A DNA stretch of 47,234 nucleotides from the NCBI GenBank assembly GCA_016946835.1, contig JACVTC010000321.1, positions 1 through 47,234 of the forward strand, read 5' to 3'. The notes below the pieces were generated by a model. That model worked only from the letters and a program-made list of their open reading frames with translations, ran no database searches and was not told the DNA's origin. A program made the translations under genes and the position numbers. The DNA is from Neocallimastix lanati (nom. inval.). Lineage: Eukaryota; Neocallimastigomycota; Neocallimastigomycetes; Neocallimastigales; Neocallimastigaceae. Shown here piece after piece: positions 1 to 10,418 of this stretch; the first letter of the stretch is position 1, and each line of letters begins with the position of its first letter.

Positions 1-3000
1 TGCACAAAGGGACCCTCCACTTTAGTTGGATGGTTTTCAGTTGGTTCTGGATATGGTTTGAGGACGATTTAATTGGCATTTTTCACAATTACTAACAATT
101 CTTTTGATATCTTCAATCATATGATCCAATAAAAGTTTTTCTTAAGTCTTTGATATGTTTTGTAATATCCTTCGTGGCCAATATTATGAGCTTCTAAAAT
201 TAATTTAAACCTTTCATTTTCGTCCGTTATTAATTTTCTATAATTTCCATTGTCGATAAAGTAATCTTCACCATCAATAACAGTAAACTTTTCATTAATA
301 AATTCCTTTATAACCTTAGATAAATTCTTCATTATTTCCATTAGTAATTTTTGTTAATAATATCTTTCTCTCTTCCTTACTTTTCATTCTTGAAAGAGCA
401 TCAGCTAACACATTCTTTTTGCCTGATTCATATTTTATATTAATTCCAAGCATACTAGCGGTTAGACACCATCTTGTTTGCCTTGCATTCAAAGGTTCTT
501 TATTTTTAAATAAACCAACTAATGGTTTATGATCTGTGTAAATAGTTGTAGGTAATGGATTTCCTTCAATATAAGATTTAAATTTAGTCATACAGTAGAA
601 TAAAGTTGTTCCTTCCAAATCTGTGATACCATAATTCTTTTCAGCTTTCTTCAAACTTCTACTTATAAAGTGTATTGGATGCTCCTTACCGGTTTCTTCT
701 TCTTTTTGTAAAAGACTCCACCAATTCCATTATACGAAGCATCAGTTCTAATGATAAAAGGTTTGTCAAATAACGGAAATTTTAGAATAGGTGCATTGAT
801 TAATTTTTCTTTTAGGAGTTCAAAGCTTTCTTGTTGTTCTTTATTCCATTCATATTTAGTATTCTTTTTTAATAATTTACATAAAGGTGAGGTAATTTGA
901 GCATATTTAGGAATAAAGTCACGATAATATCCTACTGCTCCTAGAAATGATCTTAATTCATGCATTGATGAAGGGGCTTCCCACTTCTTAATAGCTGTTT
1001 TTTACTTTCCATGGGACTTAATCCTTTAGTAGTAAGTTTGTGACCTAATACATCAACTTCAGTTTGAAGAAAATGGCACTTTTCAATATTAATTTTTAAC
1101 TTGTTTTCTTTAAATACTTCTAATACTTGTTTAATATGAATTAAATGTTCTTCGATACTTTTTGAATAGATCAAAACATCATCAATAAATACATAAACAA
1201 ATTCACCAATAAAAGGGAATAAAATTTTATTCATTTCTCTTTGGAAGGTTGAGGGAGCTCCAGTAAGTCCAAAAGGCATAACCTTAAATTGATAATTTCC
1301 AAACTTAGTAGTGAAAGTGGTTACTTCAACGCTTTCTTCATCCATTAAGATTTGGTGAAAACCAGAAAATAAATCAAGAGTTGTAAATATTTTAGCTCCT
1401 CCGAGACTATCAAAAATTTCATCTATATATGGAACTGAATAAGAATCTTTTTCTGTCATATCATTGACTTTTCGGTAGTCAATGCACAAGCGCCACTTTC
1501 CATTGTGTTTTAGAATGAGTACTACTGGAGATGACCATTCTGAACAGGATGGTTCTATCAATCCTTTCTTAATAAGCTTTGTAAGTTCTTCTTTTAAGAT
1601 ATCTGATTTTAATTTAGTTAACCTATAACTTCTTAATTTTACTGGCTTTGCATTTGCTTTCAAACGGATCTTATGTGGTGAAAGTTTAGAAGGAGTTAGT
1701 TCTTCTGTTGAAGTGGCAACTATGTCAATCATTCTTTGAGAATTTTAATAATTTGTTCTTTATAATCTTTATTTAAGGTACTTAAAAATTCATCACTCTC
1801 AATAAATTCCATTGGAGTTAATTCCTTTATAATTTCCTTTTCATTATTCGTTTCTTCAACTTTTCTAATAGTGCAGATTATACTTTCTTCATCATAATAT
1901 TGATTATTTATTTTAGCTATTTCTTCATATTCACTTTCTGACAAAAGTTTACATAGACTGTTTAAGGTTGGATGAATAAATAAACAATGATCGATTTGAG
2001 TTTTAAAGTTTATTAACATATCATAAAATGAGTCTTCTTTCTCAATAATTCTAAAGTCCGCATTAAATTCATAATTATTAATTTTTACTGGTAATCGAAC
2101 AATAATTCCTTCCGAGTATTCTTCATCTTGTGTTGCTAGTTGGATTCTTCCACGACTTTTTCCAACTGTTTCATATTCACCAGGTAATTTATCAAAATAC
2201 TGCTTAGTAACGATGCTTAGGTTACTACAAGAATCAATTAAAAGTTTTCCTAGTACTCCGTCAACACTTGCATCAATCATTGCTAAGTCTTCTTCGGCTA
2301 CTTCATTACTTTTTACTTATGTAACTATGATCATAGTTATTTACTAATAAAGTTCGTGCTATTATATTGTCTACAGTTCCAATTATTTTTGATTTTTCTA
2401 CTTTAAACCTTGAGTTAATTGTGAACGAATTTTCGGACATGCATTCAAGAGTTGACCTATCGTAATACTGGATTTAAGATTATTTAAATCATCCATAATA
2501 TTGTAAGGTTCTTTATTATTCATCATTTTGATATTCCTTTTTACTAACTGAGTATTTCCATTATTAGTTTCTTTAGTTTTTGTTGAAATTAATTTTTTCC
2601 AAAGTATTAGTTTTATTTTGTTGATTATCTTTATTCATTTCTAGATCTTCTATTTCATTATCGATTACAAGTATATCTTCAGATTCAACTTTTTCCTTTC
2701 CTTTTGATGAATAATTGTTGTTTTCTTCTTTACTTTCTCTTACTCTTGTCATATTTCTTAATTCCTTTTCTTTTTGTTTTTCTTTGTTAATATTTGGTTG
2801 AGTTAAAATTGAAGGAAGTATTTGATTTTTATAAACTTTATTTGATTTATTATGTAGCTCATTTTCTTTCTTCTTTCTTAAAGCAGGAGTTGCGAAAGGA
2901 CGTGGATTATCTTTTAAACTTTTATGTACTTTCTTGGAATTATTTTCTTCTTTTTCGCTGTTATTATCATTCATTTTTCTTTTTATAGCATTTATAATGA

Positions 3001-3163
3001 TATCATCCTCACTTTCAGTTGTGTCACTAAAATCAGATTCTTCAGATTCTTCATTAAAGGAATTATTATCAATTGGAGTATTCTTAGTAAAAGTATTATT
3101 TTGTAAATTATTTAATGAAGCTATTGTTTTGTCATTGGGAGTGCTTCTTCTCCCATTTAGAAG
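1..3163 (-). pseudogene. pol: Element A pol, left copy: frameshifted and partial
   Basis: Same Pol as 38346-42350, read on the minus strand and cut by the window edge within the integrase, just upstream of the catalytic core. Compared base by base with the right copy, it carries small indels near positions 125, 325, 712, 1000, 1735, 2313, 2401 and 2590, which split it into short open frames. Recognisable pieces are the protease (about 2230-2280, LIDSCS), reverse transcriptase (about 1000-1700, FIDD box), RNase H (about 330-760) and the integrase HHCC region (about 60-200). Substitutions are rare, and most lesions are single-base changes near A/T runs. Uncorrected consensus errors or very recent decay therefore both fit better than old mutation. 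Confidence 0.85.
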
Positions 3164-3169
3164 TTTAAA
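3136..3169 (-). promoter_or_regulatory. gag-pol -1 frameshift site, element A left copy
   Basis: Minus-strand TTTAAAC at 3163-3169, followed after 7 nt by a hairpin with TGGGAG and CTCCCA as the two strands (3136-3155). Here the heptamer is in the correct phase at the end of gag (codons TCT TTA AAC). See the identical right copy for the reading-frame argument. Confidence 0.75.
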
Positions 3170-4067
3170 GACTTTTTGGAATATATTTCTTTTTTATTTT
3201 TTTTTATAATCTTATTTAATTGAGGGCAATAGTATGAGTAATGACCTTCTTCCTTACAGAAGAAGCAAGTTTTAACAGATAAATTTCTCATTTTCTGGGT
3301 TGATTCTTCTATAATATCTTGAGGTTTCAGTTTATTATTTGTTTGACTTGTTTGGAAAGTTTCGTTTCTTCTTTTAGGATAAAGTCTTGAAGTAGTACTG
3401 TTTTGATTATTTTGATTATGCTGGGAATTATTAACATTATAGGTATTAATATTATTGTTCCTTACAGAAAGTCTATCTACTTTCTCGGCAATTTTGAAAG
3501 CTTTCTCCATACTTATATCATCTTTAAGGGATAATTTCTTCCAGGCTTCATAATTATTTTGAATAGAATCAATATAATCTAGTACACCAATGCGCTTTCT
3601 TCTCTTTTTATCAAGTTTAGTGTACAAAGTTCTATATCTTACATTAAAGTCTTTAATCTTTTCGTTTCTTTTAATTCGCATTGCACGAAGTTCTTTAAGA
3701 AGTAAATTTTGGTCTTCTTTAATACCGTAAAAATTTTCAAGACTTGAAATAATTTTTCCAAGAGAAGGAAATTTAATATCATCATCAACATTTTCTTCTT
3801 CATCATCTTCTTCTTCTTCATCTGATGAATCATCACTTTCATCATCACTATCTTCTCCCAAATCTTCAATAACGCGTTGTACTTCACCAGAGCTGGTAAG
3901 TAAACAAGCATTAAATATTGTTTCTGGATCTGTAATACCTTGTATCTTGATCCAAAGTTTTAATTCAGTAGCCCAGGACTTAATATCTAAATTGTCCTTG
4001 CTAAGTTTCACAATATCTCTTAATTCTTTTTCAATTCTTTAAAGCTCAAAGTTGTTTCCTTGGACAT
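3157..4067 (-). pseudogene. gag: Element A gag, left copy: one frameshift near the start
   Basis: Structural Gag protein with the same sequence as 37442-38344. The ATG is at 4065-4067. An A run near 4030 is one base shorter than in the right copy, so the first dozen codons are out of frame with the rest. Downstream, the open frame runs to a stop at 3157-3159 and ends in KSLNF, matching the KSLNH end of element B Gag. The right copy loses this ending through a different single-base change. The CCHC zinc knuckle is CFFC...GHYSYYC. The slippery heptamer lies just before the stop. Confidence 0.85.
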
Positions 4068-4242
4068 TTTGTTTAAATATTTCTTGTTGTATATTAATGA
4101 GGTGATTAAATAAGAATAAATTTGGAAATACAACTTTAAAAATATAATTTAATAGGTAATTTAATATCGAATCAATTTTTAAAACAATATATTTTAGTAA
4201 CTTTTGAAAATAATAATTTTATTTGCTTTCTTTAGTAGATAT

Positions 4243-4513
4243 AAGCTCGAAATCTTTATCGACAACTTAGTAGAAATTATAAAGCACGAGGTTCTTTTCG
4301 ACTACTTTATTAAGAATAATTTTTAAGTTCGAAATCTTTATCGACAACTCAATAGAATAATTTTTAAGTTCGAAATCTTTATCGACAATTCAATAGAATA
4401 ATTTTAAGTTCGAAATCTTTATCGACAACTTAATAGAATAATTTTAAGTTCGAAATCTTTATCGACAACTTAATAGAATATTTTTCAAGCTCGAAATCTT
4501 TATCGACCACTTG
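4243..4513 (-). repeat. Seven-unit hairpin repeat array, element A left copy
   Basis: Mirror of 36996-37266. About 40-nt units, each able to fold with AAGTT/AACTT outer and CGA/TCG inner pairs. Confidence 0.8.
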
Positions 4514-4682
4514 AATTTTGTAATTTAGTATATTTGTAGTAATAAATTTAGAAGCAAAGTTTTATTTGTTATTTTCACCTTTCAAAAATTTTTCTTTTTA
4601 AACGATAAATATTGTATTGTTATAGCTAATAAAATTATTAATTAATTATAATTATTAAATACAAAAAAATAATCTTTATTGT

Positions 4683-4844
4683 CGTACAATCTGATAGTAC
4701 ACACTGTCTGACGTGCAGCTTACCTAATGGTGTCATGCCACGCGTGTGCCACGATTACTATATTCAATATAAAATATAGCAGTTCAGAGCCCACTAGCCC
4801 AATTACTATGTAGGATAAACTTAATCCGATAATCTATGTACGGA
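4683..4844 (-). other. Conserved structured leader block, element A left copy
   Basis: Mirror of 36666-36828. It shares long conserved runs with element B (21731-21894) and weaker ones with an orphan copy (23479-23638). It is far richer in GC than its surroundings. Confidence 0.75.
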
Positions 4845-5517
4845 ATAAAAAAAAAATTTTAAAAGTATTCAATAATATTTTTATTAACTAATAAAAATTA
4901 ACTAAAAACACAATATTTTCAAAGTAAATTAAGATTCTTTTACAGGAATTATTAAACAAATAAAGTATCAGTAATAAAAAAAAAATAAAAAAAATTTAAA
5001 TGGCGAAGTTAGCCAAAGTCTGATACTTTATATAATAAAGTGCCTTATAACTAGCACAAAGAAAAGTAAAAAAAAAAAATATATAAAAAAAACAATCTTA
5101 CGCCTTCGGTGACGTAAGCTCCTTATTCGCCAGTGCTTGGAAAGTACCCGCACCTTCGTGTGTTGAAACGTTGAAGGCTGAACTATTATTACCGGGTCGG
5201 TAACCAAATACCTTCGTCTACTTTCCAATTAATCTCCAAATTAACTACTATTCAATAACCTACTATGAATAGAGTTAATTTGTTGCTATCTGAGAATACA
5301 CTGTGTATGAGCTCTATCCGCTCCTTGTTATAATTTTACAAAATTTGTTTTTTTTTTTTGAATCTTAATTTTACTTATTTAAAAAAAATTTTTTTTATAT
5401 ATATATCAAACAAGCGCCATAGGTTAATCAAAGGATTAACGACTTACTTGTTTATCAATATAAAATAAAAAAAATAAAAAAAAAATCTATGTTATTTACT
5501 ATTATTTCTATTTAATT

Positions 5518-5534
5518 CCCCGATATCTCCACCA
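5518..5534 (-). other. Primer binding site, element A left copy
   Basis: Minus-strand TGGTGGAGATATCGGGG, 6 nt inside the 5' LTR. It is complementary to a tRNA 3' end finishing in TCTCCA-CCA. It is identical in elements A, B and C. Confidence 0.85.
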
Positions 5535-5540
5535 TATAAA

Positions 5541-5854
5541 TGTTAAGGTTTTAGAGAATTAAATAAAAATAAAGTAAAGAAACACAAATTTTATTTTTTT
5601 TTTATTTATTATTTTTATTTATAAATTTATTTTATTAATTTTACTTGATGATTTTTAAAAATTAGTAGCAAAATTTACAACTATTTATACTTTTTTTTCA
5701 AGGCATAAAAGTTGTTCTTGCCACTAAATTACATTTTATTTTTATTTTTTTTTTTTTTATAAAAACTATTAAATTTAAATTGATTTTTATAATCAATTAT
5801 ATAAAATTTAATTATAACAATATAAATAAAATACATTTATAATATTAATAAAAC

Positions 5855-5902
<48 letters not shown>

Positions 5903-6388
5903 CTATCTAAAATATTACTAATAAGAATTTATTTAATTGGCTATAATTTTTATTACAATCTGTTAAAATATTCAAATAAAAATAAAAATACTATTCTAAT
6001 ATAAAGGTTTTTAATAAAATAAAATATTTTTCAATATAAAATAAAACATTTCGATATAAAATTTTATAATAAAAGTTAAAATATAATATATAAATTTTTA
6101 ATTATCAATATATAAAAATATTATTAATACAAATTTTCATTATTAATATAAAAATAAAAAAATAAGATTTATTATTAATATTGCTAATATAAGTTTTAAA
6201 TATATAAAAATATTACTATTAATATAAGATTTAATATAAAAATATAAAGTTTAATATAATTTTTGATTTAATTTTTGATTTTTGGATTTAAAAATTTATT
6301 AAAGTACAAAAATAATAATGTACACATAATGTATTAGAAATAAATCGTAGATTTAATTAAGAATGCATTATTTAGTACATTCTTATCA
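5541..6388 (-). repeat. 5' LTR of element A, left copy
   Basis: 848 bp, TG...CA on the minus strand. Contains a TATA-like GTATAAATA (around 5690) and an A/T homopolymer of about 37 nt (5860-5897), the likely cause of its 848 versus 843 bp length. The element-sense start lies 17 bp from the mature 5' end of tRNA-Ser at 6406. Confidence 0.9.
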
Positions 6389-6405
6389 AAAAAAACATGG
6401 GAGTA

Positions 6406-6487
6406 GTCAGTTTGTCCGAGTGGTTAAGGAGTCAGACTTGAAATCTGGTGGGCTCTGCCCGCGCATGTTCAAACCCTGTAGCTGACG
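6406..6487 (+). tRNA. tRNA-Ser(UGA)
   Basis: 82-nt class II tRNA without intron. The acceptor GTCAGTT pairs with AGCTGAC (one G-T pair) and the discriminator is G. The D arm contains CCGAGTGGTTAAGG. The anticodon loop is CTTGAAA, closed by a CAGA/TCTG stem, giving anticodon UGA. A long variable arm (GGGC...GCCC) is typical of serine tRNA. The T arm has loop TTCAAAC but one T-C mismatch in its stem, present in both arm copies, so activity may be reduced. tRNA-Cys starts only 14 bp downstream, and no T run separates them. Confidence 0.93.
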
Positions 6488-6501
6488 CTTCATTATTGAG
6501 A

Positions 6502-6573
6502 GGGGTGTTAGCTCAGTGGTAGAGCAATTGACTGCAGATCAATAGGTCTTCGGTTCAAATCCGGAACGCCCCT
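6502..6573 (+). tRNA. tRNA-Cys(GCA)
   Basis: 72-nt tRNA. The acceptor GGGGTGT pairs with ACGCCCC and the discriminator is T (U). The D arm contains TAGCTCAGTGGTAGAGC. The anticodon loop is CTGCAGA in a TTGA/TCAA stem, giving GCA. The T stem is TTCGG/CCGGA. A run of five T's shortly after (about 6578-6582) is a likely RNA polymerase III terminator. It lies in tandem 14 bp after tRNA-Ser. Confidence 0.96.
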
Positions 6574-7232
6574 CTACTTTTTATTTTTAATTTCAATTTT
6601 TTTTTTTTTTTTTTTCAACCTTTTTTATTATTATTATAGATTTTTATATATATATATATATTTTTTCTTATAATTTAATACTTACACGTATATTTATTAT
6701 TTTATTATTATATTCTTGACCTTTGTCCCTTTTTAAACAAAAGAAAAAAAAATTATCTTTTTTTTCTTTCGATTGTCAATACATTATAGAAATTTAATAA
6801 TTGTATTGATGACTTCCCCACTTTTTTTTTTTTTCCTTTGAGCATGTATATCCCATGGCTTATGGGTTATATTCTTCAATAAAAAAAAATCAAAATTTGA
6901 AAAAAAAAATCAAATTTAAAAAACAAAAAAATTAAAAGCAAACATAATGTCATGGTATTATATATATATATATATATATATACATACATAAATTTTTTTT
7001 TTTTTTTTTTTTTTTTTTAATTAAGGATAGAGAAAGAGAGGGGAAGATAGGACATGTGTAAAAATAAAAAGTAAAAAAAAAAAAAAATCCTTATTGTTAT
7101 TCTTATCAGCAAAGTGACCAGACGAAACGAAAAAAAAAAGGCTTCTATAAAGAAAAAAAAAAAAAAAAATAATAGTAAAAAAAAAAGTTTTTTTAAAAAA
7201 AAAAAAAAATAAAAATTTGAAAAATAAAAATA
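6574..7232. other. AT-rich spacer between tRNA genes (left arm)
   Basis: No gene seen. Contains T and A homopolymers, TA microsatellites (about 6645-6660 and 6961-6980) and a poly(T) tract (about 6992-7018). The open frame at 7017-7259 is a low-complexity Phe/Leu translation of homopolymers and overlaps tRNA-Trp, so I do not call it. Mirrored at 34277-34938. Confidence 0.7.
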
Positions 7233-7304
7233 TGGAGAGTGAGTGATTCGAACACCCAACCTTCCGCTCTGGAGGCGGACGCGCTACCGTTGCGCCAACC
7301 CTCC
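7233..7304 (-). tRNA. tRNA-Trp(CCA)
   Basis: Reverse complement of 34205-34276, identical by eye. The acceptor GGAGGGT pairs with ACTCTCC and the discriminator is A. The anticodon stem is TCCGC/GCGGA with loop CTCCAGA, giving CCA. Element C begins 14 bp upstream of its mature 5' end, at 7319. Confidence 0.96.
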
Positions 7305-7318
7305 CATTTTAGGTTCGG

Positions 7319-7836
7319 TGATAAAGAATAGAATAATAATGATATTTTTAATTAAATTTTTAATAATTTATTATATAAAAATATATTATTATATTCTTTA
7401 CTATTAATAATTTTCTTATATTCTATATAATAATTTTTTTTATATTAATTATATTTTATTATTTTAAATATTAAATTTATGTAATTAATTAATTCATATG
7501 ATTGGTTTTAATAATGTAATTAAATAATATAAAATATGTATTATCCATATTATTTTATGAAGGGGGCCTTTCTGAGGAAAGAAATAGTAAAAATAGTAGT
7601 GATAATAGGAATAGTAATTGAAAGGTTTCCCATATTGTTATAATAATAAATATTAATAAAGTTATTTTTAACAATAAAATAATTATATAATTTATAAATG
7701 ATAAATATTTTTAATAATAATTCTTTAAATAAAATTTATAATATGTAATAATATATTCTTTTAGTGTAATTTAGTAGTTAGTTAAATTATCTATTTATTT
7801 AATGTTCACACTCCTTTTCTAATATGAACCTCAACA
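7319..7836 (+). repeat. 5' LTR of element C, left copy
   Basis: 518 bp, starts TGATAAAG and ends CTCAACA, duplicated at 9894-10415. The inner copy was found independently by its AAGGGGG...CCTTTCTGAGGAAAG segment. No clear TATAAATA box was seen, unlike the LTRs of A and B. Confidence 0.9.
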
Positions 7837-7843
7837 TAAAAAT

Positions 7844-7860
7844 TGGTGGAGATATCGGGG
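7844..7860 (+). other. Primer binding site, element C left copy
   Basis: TGGTGGAGATATCGGGG, 7 nt after the LTR, identical to the PBS of A and B. Confidence 0.85.
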
Positions 7861-8076
7861 AGTGTGAAAACATTGATGAATAGATAAGAAAAATAATAGA
7901 ATAAAATATAATATAAAAATCAATGATCATAATAGTAATACAAAGAAATTATAAATTTAATTATAAAATTTTAGTAATAACTTAAGTAAAAATAATATAT
8001 ATATAAATTTAAAATTAAATTGTTAAAAATTGAATTATTTTAAAATGAATTCAATATAATAATTAATTTTTTTTAG

Positions 8077-8300
8077 TTAGGTGGTCGAAGAGGATTTCGA
8101 GCCTAACAAATAAATTTTTAATTTTTAAATAAAATCCTTAGGTGGTCAGCCAGAGAGTGCTGAGCCTGAAGGTAAGTATAATAATTTTTTTTAAATCCTT
8201 AAGTGTCGGACAGAGAGTGCCGAACTTGAAGGAATAAATAAATAAAAATTATTTAAAAACTTTCTTGGGTGTCGAAAAAGGATTTTCGAACTTGAAGAAA
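8077..8300 (+). repeat. Four-hairpin array in the leader of element C (left)
   Basis: Four consecutive hairpins at 8077-8106, 8136-8172, 8197-8232 and 8261-8300. Stem strands are TTAGG/CCTAA; CCTT-AGG-CAGC/GCTG-CCT-AAGG; CCTT-AGT-CGG/CCG-ACT-AAGG; and TTTCTT-TCGAAAA/TTTTCGA-AAGAAA. The sequence differs between units while the pairing is kept, as expected for a selected RNA structure. Mirrored at 33209-33432. Confidence 0.85.
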
Positions 8301-8567
8301 GTTAACAATATATTGGTTTACTGCGGTAGTTCCAATATAATAAGCATTGAATAATTTTAAAATTTTAATTTAAAATAATTTATAATTAGTTTATAATATA
8401 AAATTAATACTTAAAATATTACAAATTTTGAAGAAATTATAGAAAAAAAAAAAATAATAATTTACAATATATTTTTAAGAAATAATAATATTTATTATAT
8501 TATTTAGTGTTTATATAATTACATTAATTGAAAATTTATTAGAACATAATAAATTTTATATTTTTTT

Positions 8568-9250
8568 TTTATGATCAATAATTAGAATTCCAATTGAGGA
8601 ATTTAATAAATTATATAATTACATTAAGCGTTTAAAAGAATTAAACAAAATATGAGAAGAACAAGTTCCAGATGTTATCTTAAATGAAGAATTACTAATG
8701 CAAAGCATAACTGAATTGAAGGATAAAATAAGTGAATTAAAAAAGTGAATTAAAGAAAAATATTTTTGAAGAATATAATATTATTCAAATTATAGAAAAA
8801 TAAAAAGAGAAAATTATTTTTGAAGAAGATAATTTTATTCAAATTACAAAAAAGAAGAAAATATTAGTAAGAAAAATCCCTATAAAGATAACATAAATAT
8901 TCTTAATTCAGGAAGAGAACAATTCAGTAATTGAAAAAAAGAAAATATTACAAATGAAACAATTCTTCACAGTCCAAGAAAATTAATAAATTAAATTGTG
9001 AAATTGAATCTTTGAAACTTGGTAAAAGTAGTAATTTAAAATAAAATAAAAATAAAATATAAATTAGTGATATATCAAATGGAAATTTCATTTAGTTTCA
9101 TAAATTGAATTATTGAAGTTTGAAAATAATATTAATATCACTAATTTAGAGAATTCATTAAAACAATGTGAAAATAGAATTAAAGAATTGATTGAAATAA
9201 TAACTTTAAAACAAGAAGAATATAATAAATAAGAGGATAATTGAACATTA
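8568..9250 (+). pseudogene. Decayed coiled-coil-like ORF inside element C (left)
   Basis: Read in frame, the start gives charged, heptad-like stretches (for example LNEELLMQSITELKDKI) interrupted by several stop codons and frame changes. No retroviral domain is seen. The stop in AAAATATGAGAAG is present in both arms, so this decay is older than the duplication. It may be a captured host fragment or a worn gag. I cannot assign a family. Confidence 0.45.
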
Positions 9251-9374
9251 GTAATAATAATTATAATGAAATATAAAAAAAAAAAGGAGTTAAAATACAT
9301 ATTATATATAACCTTCAAAATATGTTATATAATAATTTTTAAATTAATGGAATAAGAAATTATTATATGAAGAA

Positions 9375-9413
<39 letters not shown>

Positions 9414-9433
9414 AAAAAGGATTAATTTCTAAA

Positions 9434-9640
9434 TGAAAGAAGAAAAAGAAGATTTAAAATTCATAGTTGAAGTAACTAGCGAAGATATAGAAGCTACTGA
9501 ATAACTGAAGAATATAACAAGAATTAAAATAAAAAAAAAAAAAATTTTTTTTTTGGTACAATCCAAGTTGATCCTGAAATTTTTGGAACTTTTAAAAATT
9601 ATTATGAAAAATTTTTAATATATGGTAATATATAAATTAA
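9434..9640 (+). pseudogene. Broken left copy of the small element C ORF
   Basis: Corresponds to the open 80-codon frame at 31836-32078. It begins with the same ATG (MKEEKE...), but GGAGAA is changed to GAATAA, making an early stop, and about 55 bp of A/T-rich coding sequence is missing before the conserved tail (TIQVDPEIF...YGNI). Several substitutions cluster here although the surrounding arm is almost identical. Confidence 0.55.
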
Positions 9641-9780
9641 ATTATTTAATTTAAATATTTCAATTAATACATATATTAAAATATATTTTAAAATATACAA
9701 AAATTTTTAAATTTAAGAAATAATAATATTATATATATATATATAAAAAAAAATTTATATTTTTATTTAGTTATATAGTT

Positions 9781-9825
<45 letters not shown>

Positions 9826-9855
9826 TATTTAGTTAATAATATAAGAAAATTTGCC

Positions 9856-9874
9856 TTTGCTATAGTATAGCAAA
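9856..9874 (+). repeat. Perfect palindrome before the element C polypurine tract
   Basis: TTTGCTATA-G-TATAGCAAA, a 9-bp stem with a single central base, ending 6 nt before the polypurine tract. Mirrored in the right arm near 31596-31614. Confidence 0.8.
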
Positions 9875-9893
9875 AGTTTTAGCGGGGGCATCA

Positions 9894-10415
9894 TGATAAA
9901 GAATAGAATAATAATGATATTTTTAATTAAATTTTTAATAATTTATTATATAAAAATATATTATTATATTCTTTACTATTAATAATTTTCTTATATTCTA
10001 TATTAATAATTTTTATATTAGTTATATTTTATTATTTTAAATATTAAATTTATGTAATTAATTAATTTACATGATTGGTTTTAATAATGTAATTAAATAA
10101 TATAAAATATGTATTATCCATATTATTTTATGAAGGGGGGCCTTTCTGAGGAAAGAAATAGTAAAAATAGTAGTGATAATAGTAATAATAATGAAAGGTT
10201 TCCCATATTGTTATAATAATAAATTTTAATATTAATAAAGTTATTTTTAACAATAAAATAATTATATAATTTATAAATAATAAATATTTTTAATAATAGT
10301 TCTTTAAATAAAATTTATAATGTGTAATGATAAATTCTTTTAGTGTAATTTAATAGTTATTTAATTTATCTATTTATTTAATGTTCACACTCCTTTTCTA
10401 ATATGAACCTCAACA
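9894..10415 (+). repeat. 3' LTR of element C, left copy
   Basis: 522 bp, starts TGATAAAG right after the polypurine tract and ends CTCAACA. Only three bases (TCG) separate it from the B-type solo LTR. Confidence 0.9.
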
Positions 10416-10418
10416 TCG

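Larger units (their letters stand above)
4068..5517 (-). other. Element A gag leader, left copy
   Basis: Untranslated leader between PBS and gag, mirrored at 35990-37441. In element order it contains: a long hairpin (about 5408-5457); a comparatively GC-rich island (about 5085-5330) with short hairpins such as CTTACG/CGTAAG; the conserved structured block (4683-4844); and a seven-unit hairpin array (4243-4513). The short open frame over the island (5028-5228) has no recognisable domain and I treat it as chance. Confidence 0.7.
1..6388 (-). mobile_element. Ty3/Gypsy element A, left copy (3' part outside window)
   Basis: Minus-strand copy of the element at 35124-43214. Read along the element: 5' LTR 5541-6388, PBS 5518-5534, leader to about 4068, gag 3157-4067, then pol running off the window start within the integrase. 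The 3' LTR is not in view. The LTR ends TG/CA and is followed by AAAAA (6389-6393), equivalent to the TTTTT flank of the right copy. It differs from the right copy mainly by 1-2 base indels. Confidence 0.93.
7319..10415 (+). mobile_element. Non-autonomous LTR element C, left copy
   Basis: About 3.1 kb: 5' LTR 7319-7836, PBS 7844-7860, hairpin array 8077-8300, decayed coding remnants, a polypurine tract (AGCGGGGGCATCA, 9881-9893) and 3' LTR 9894-10415. It has no protease, reverse transcriptase or integrase. PBS and polypurine tract match elements A and B, so it could be mobilised in trans. The two LTRs differ by a few substitutions and small indels (518 versus 522 bp), so it is older than element B. 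Flanks TTCGG and TCGTG share only TCG, giving an imperfect target-site duplication. It starts 14 bp upstream of tRNA-Trp and points away from it. Confidence 0.88.

Noticed and set aside
7017-7259. 80-codon Phe/Leu-rich open frame (also 34250-34492)
   Set aside because: It is translation of poly(T)/poly(A) tracts, overlaps tRNA-Trp, and shows no domain.
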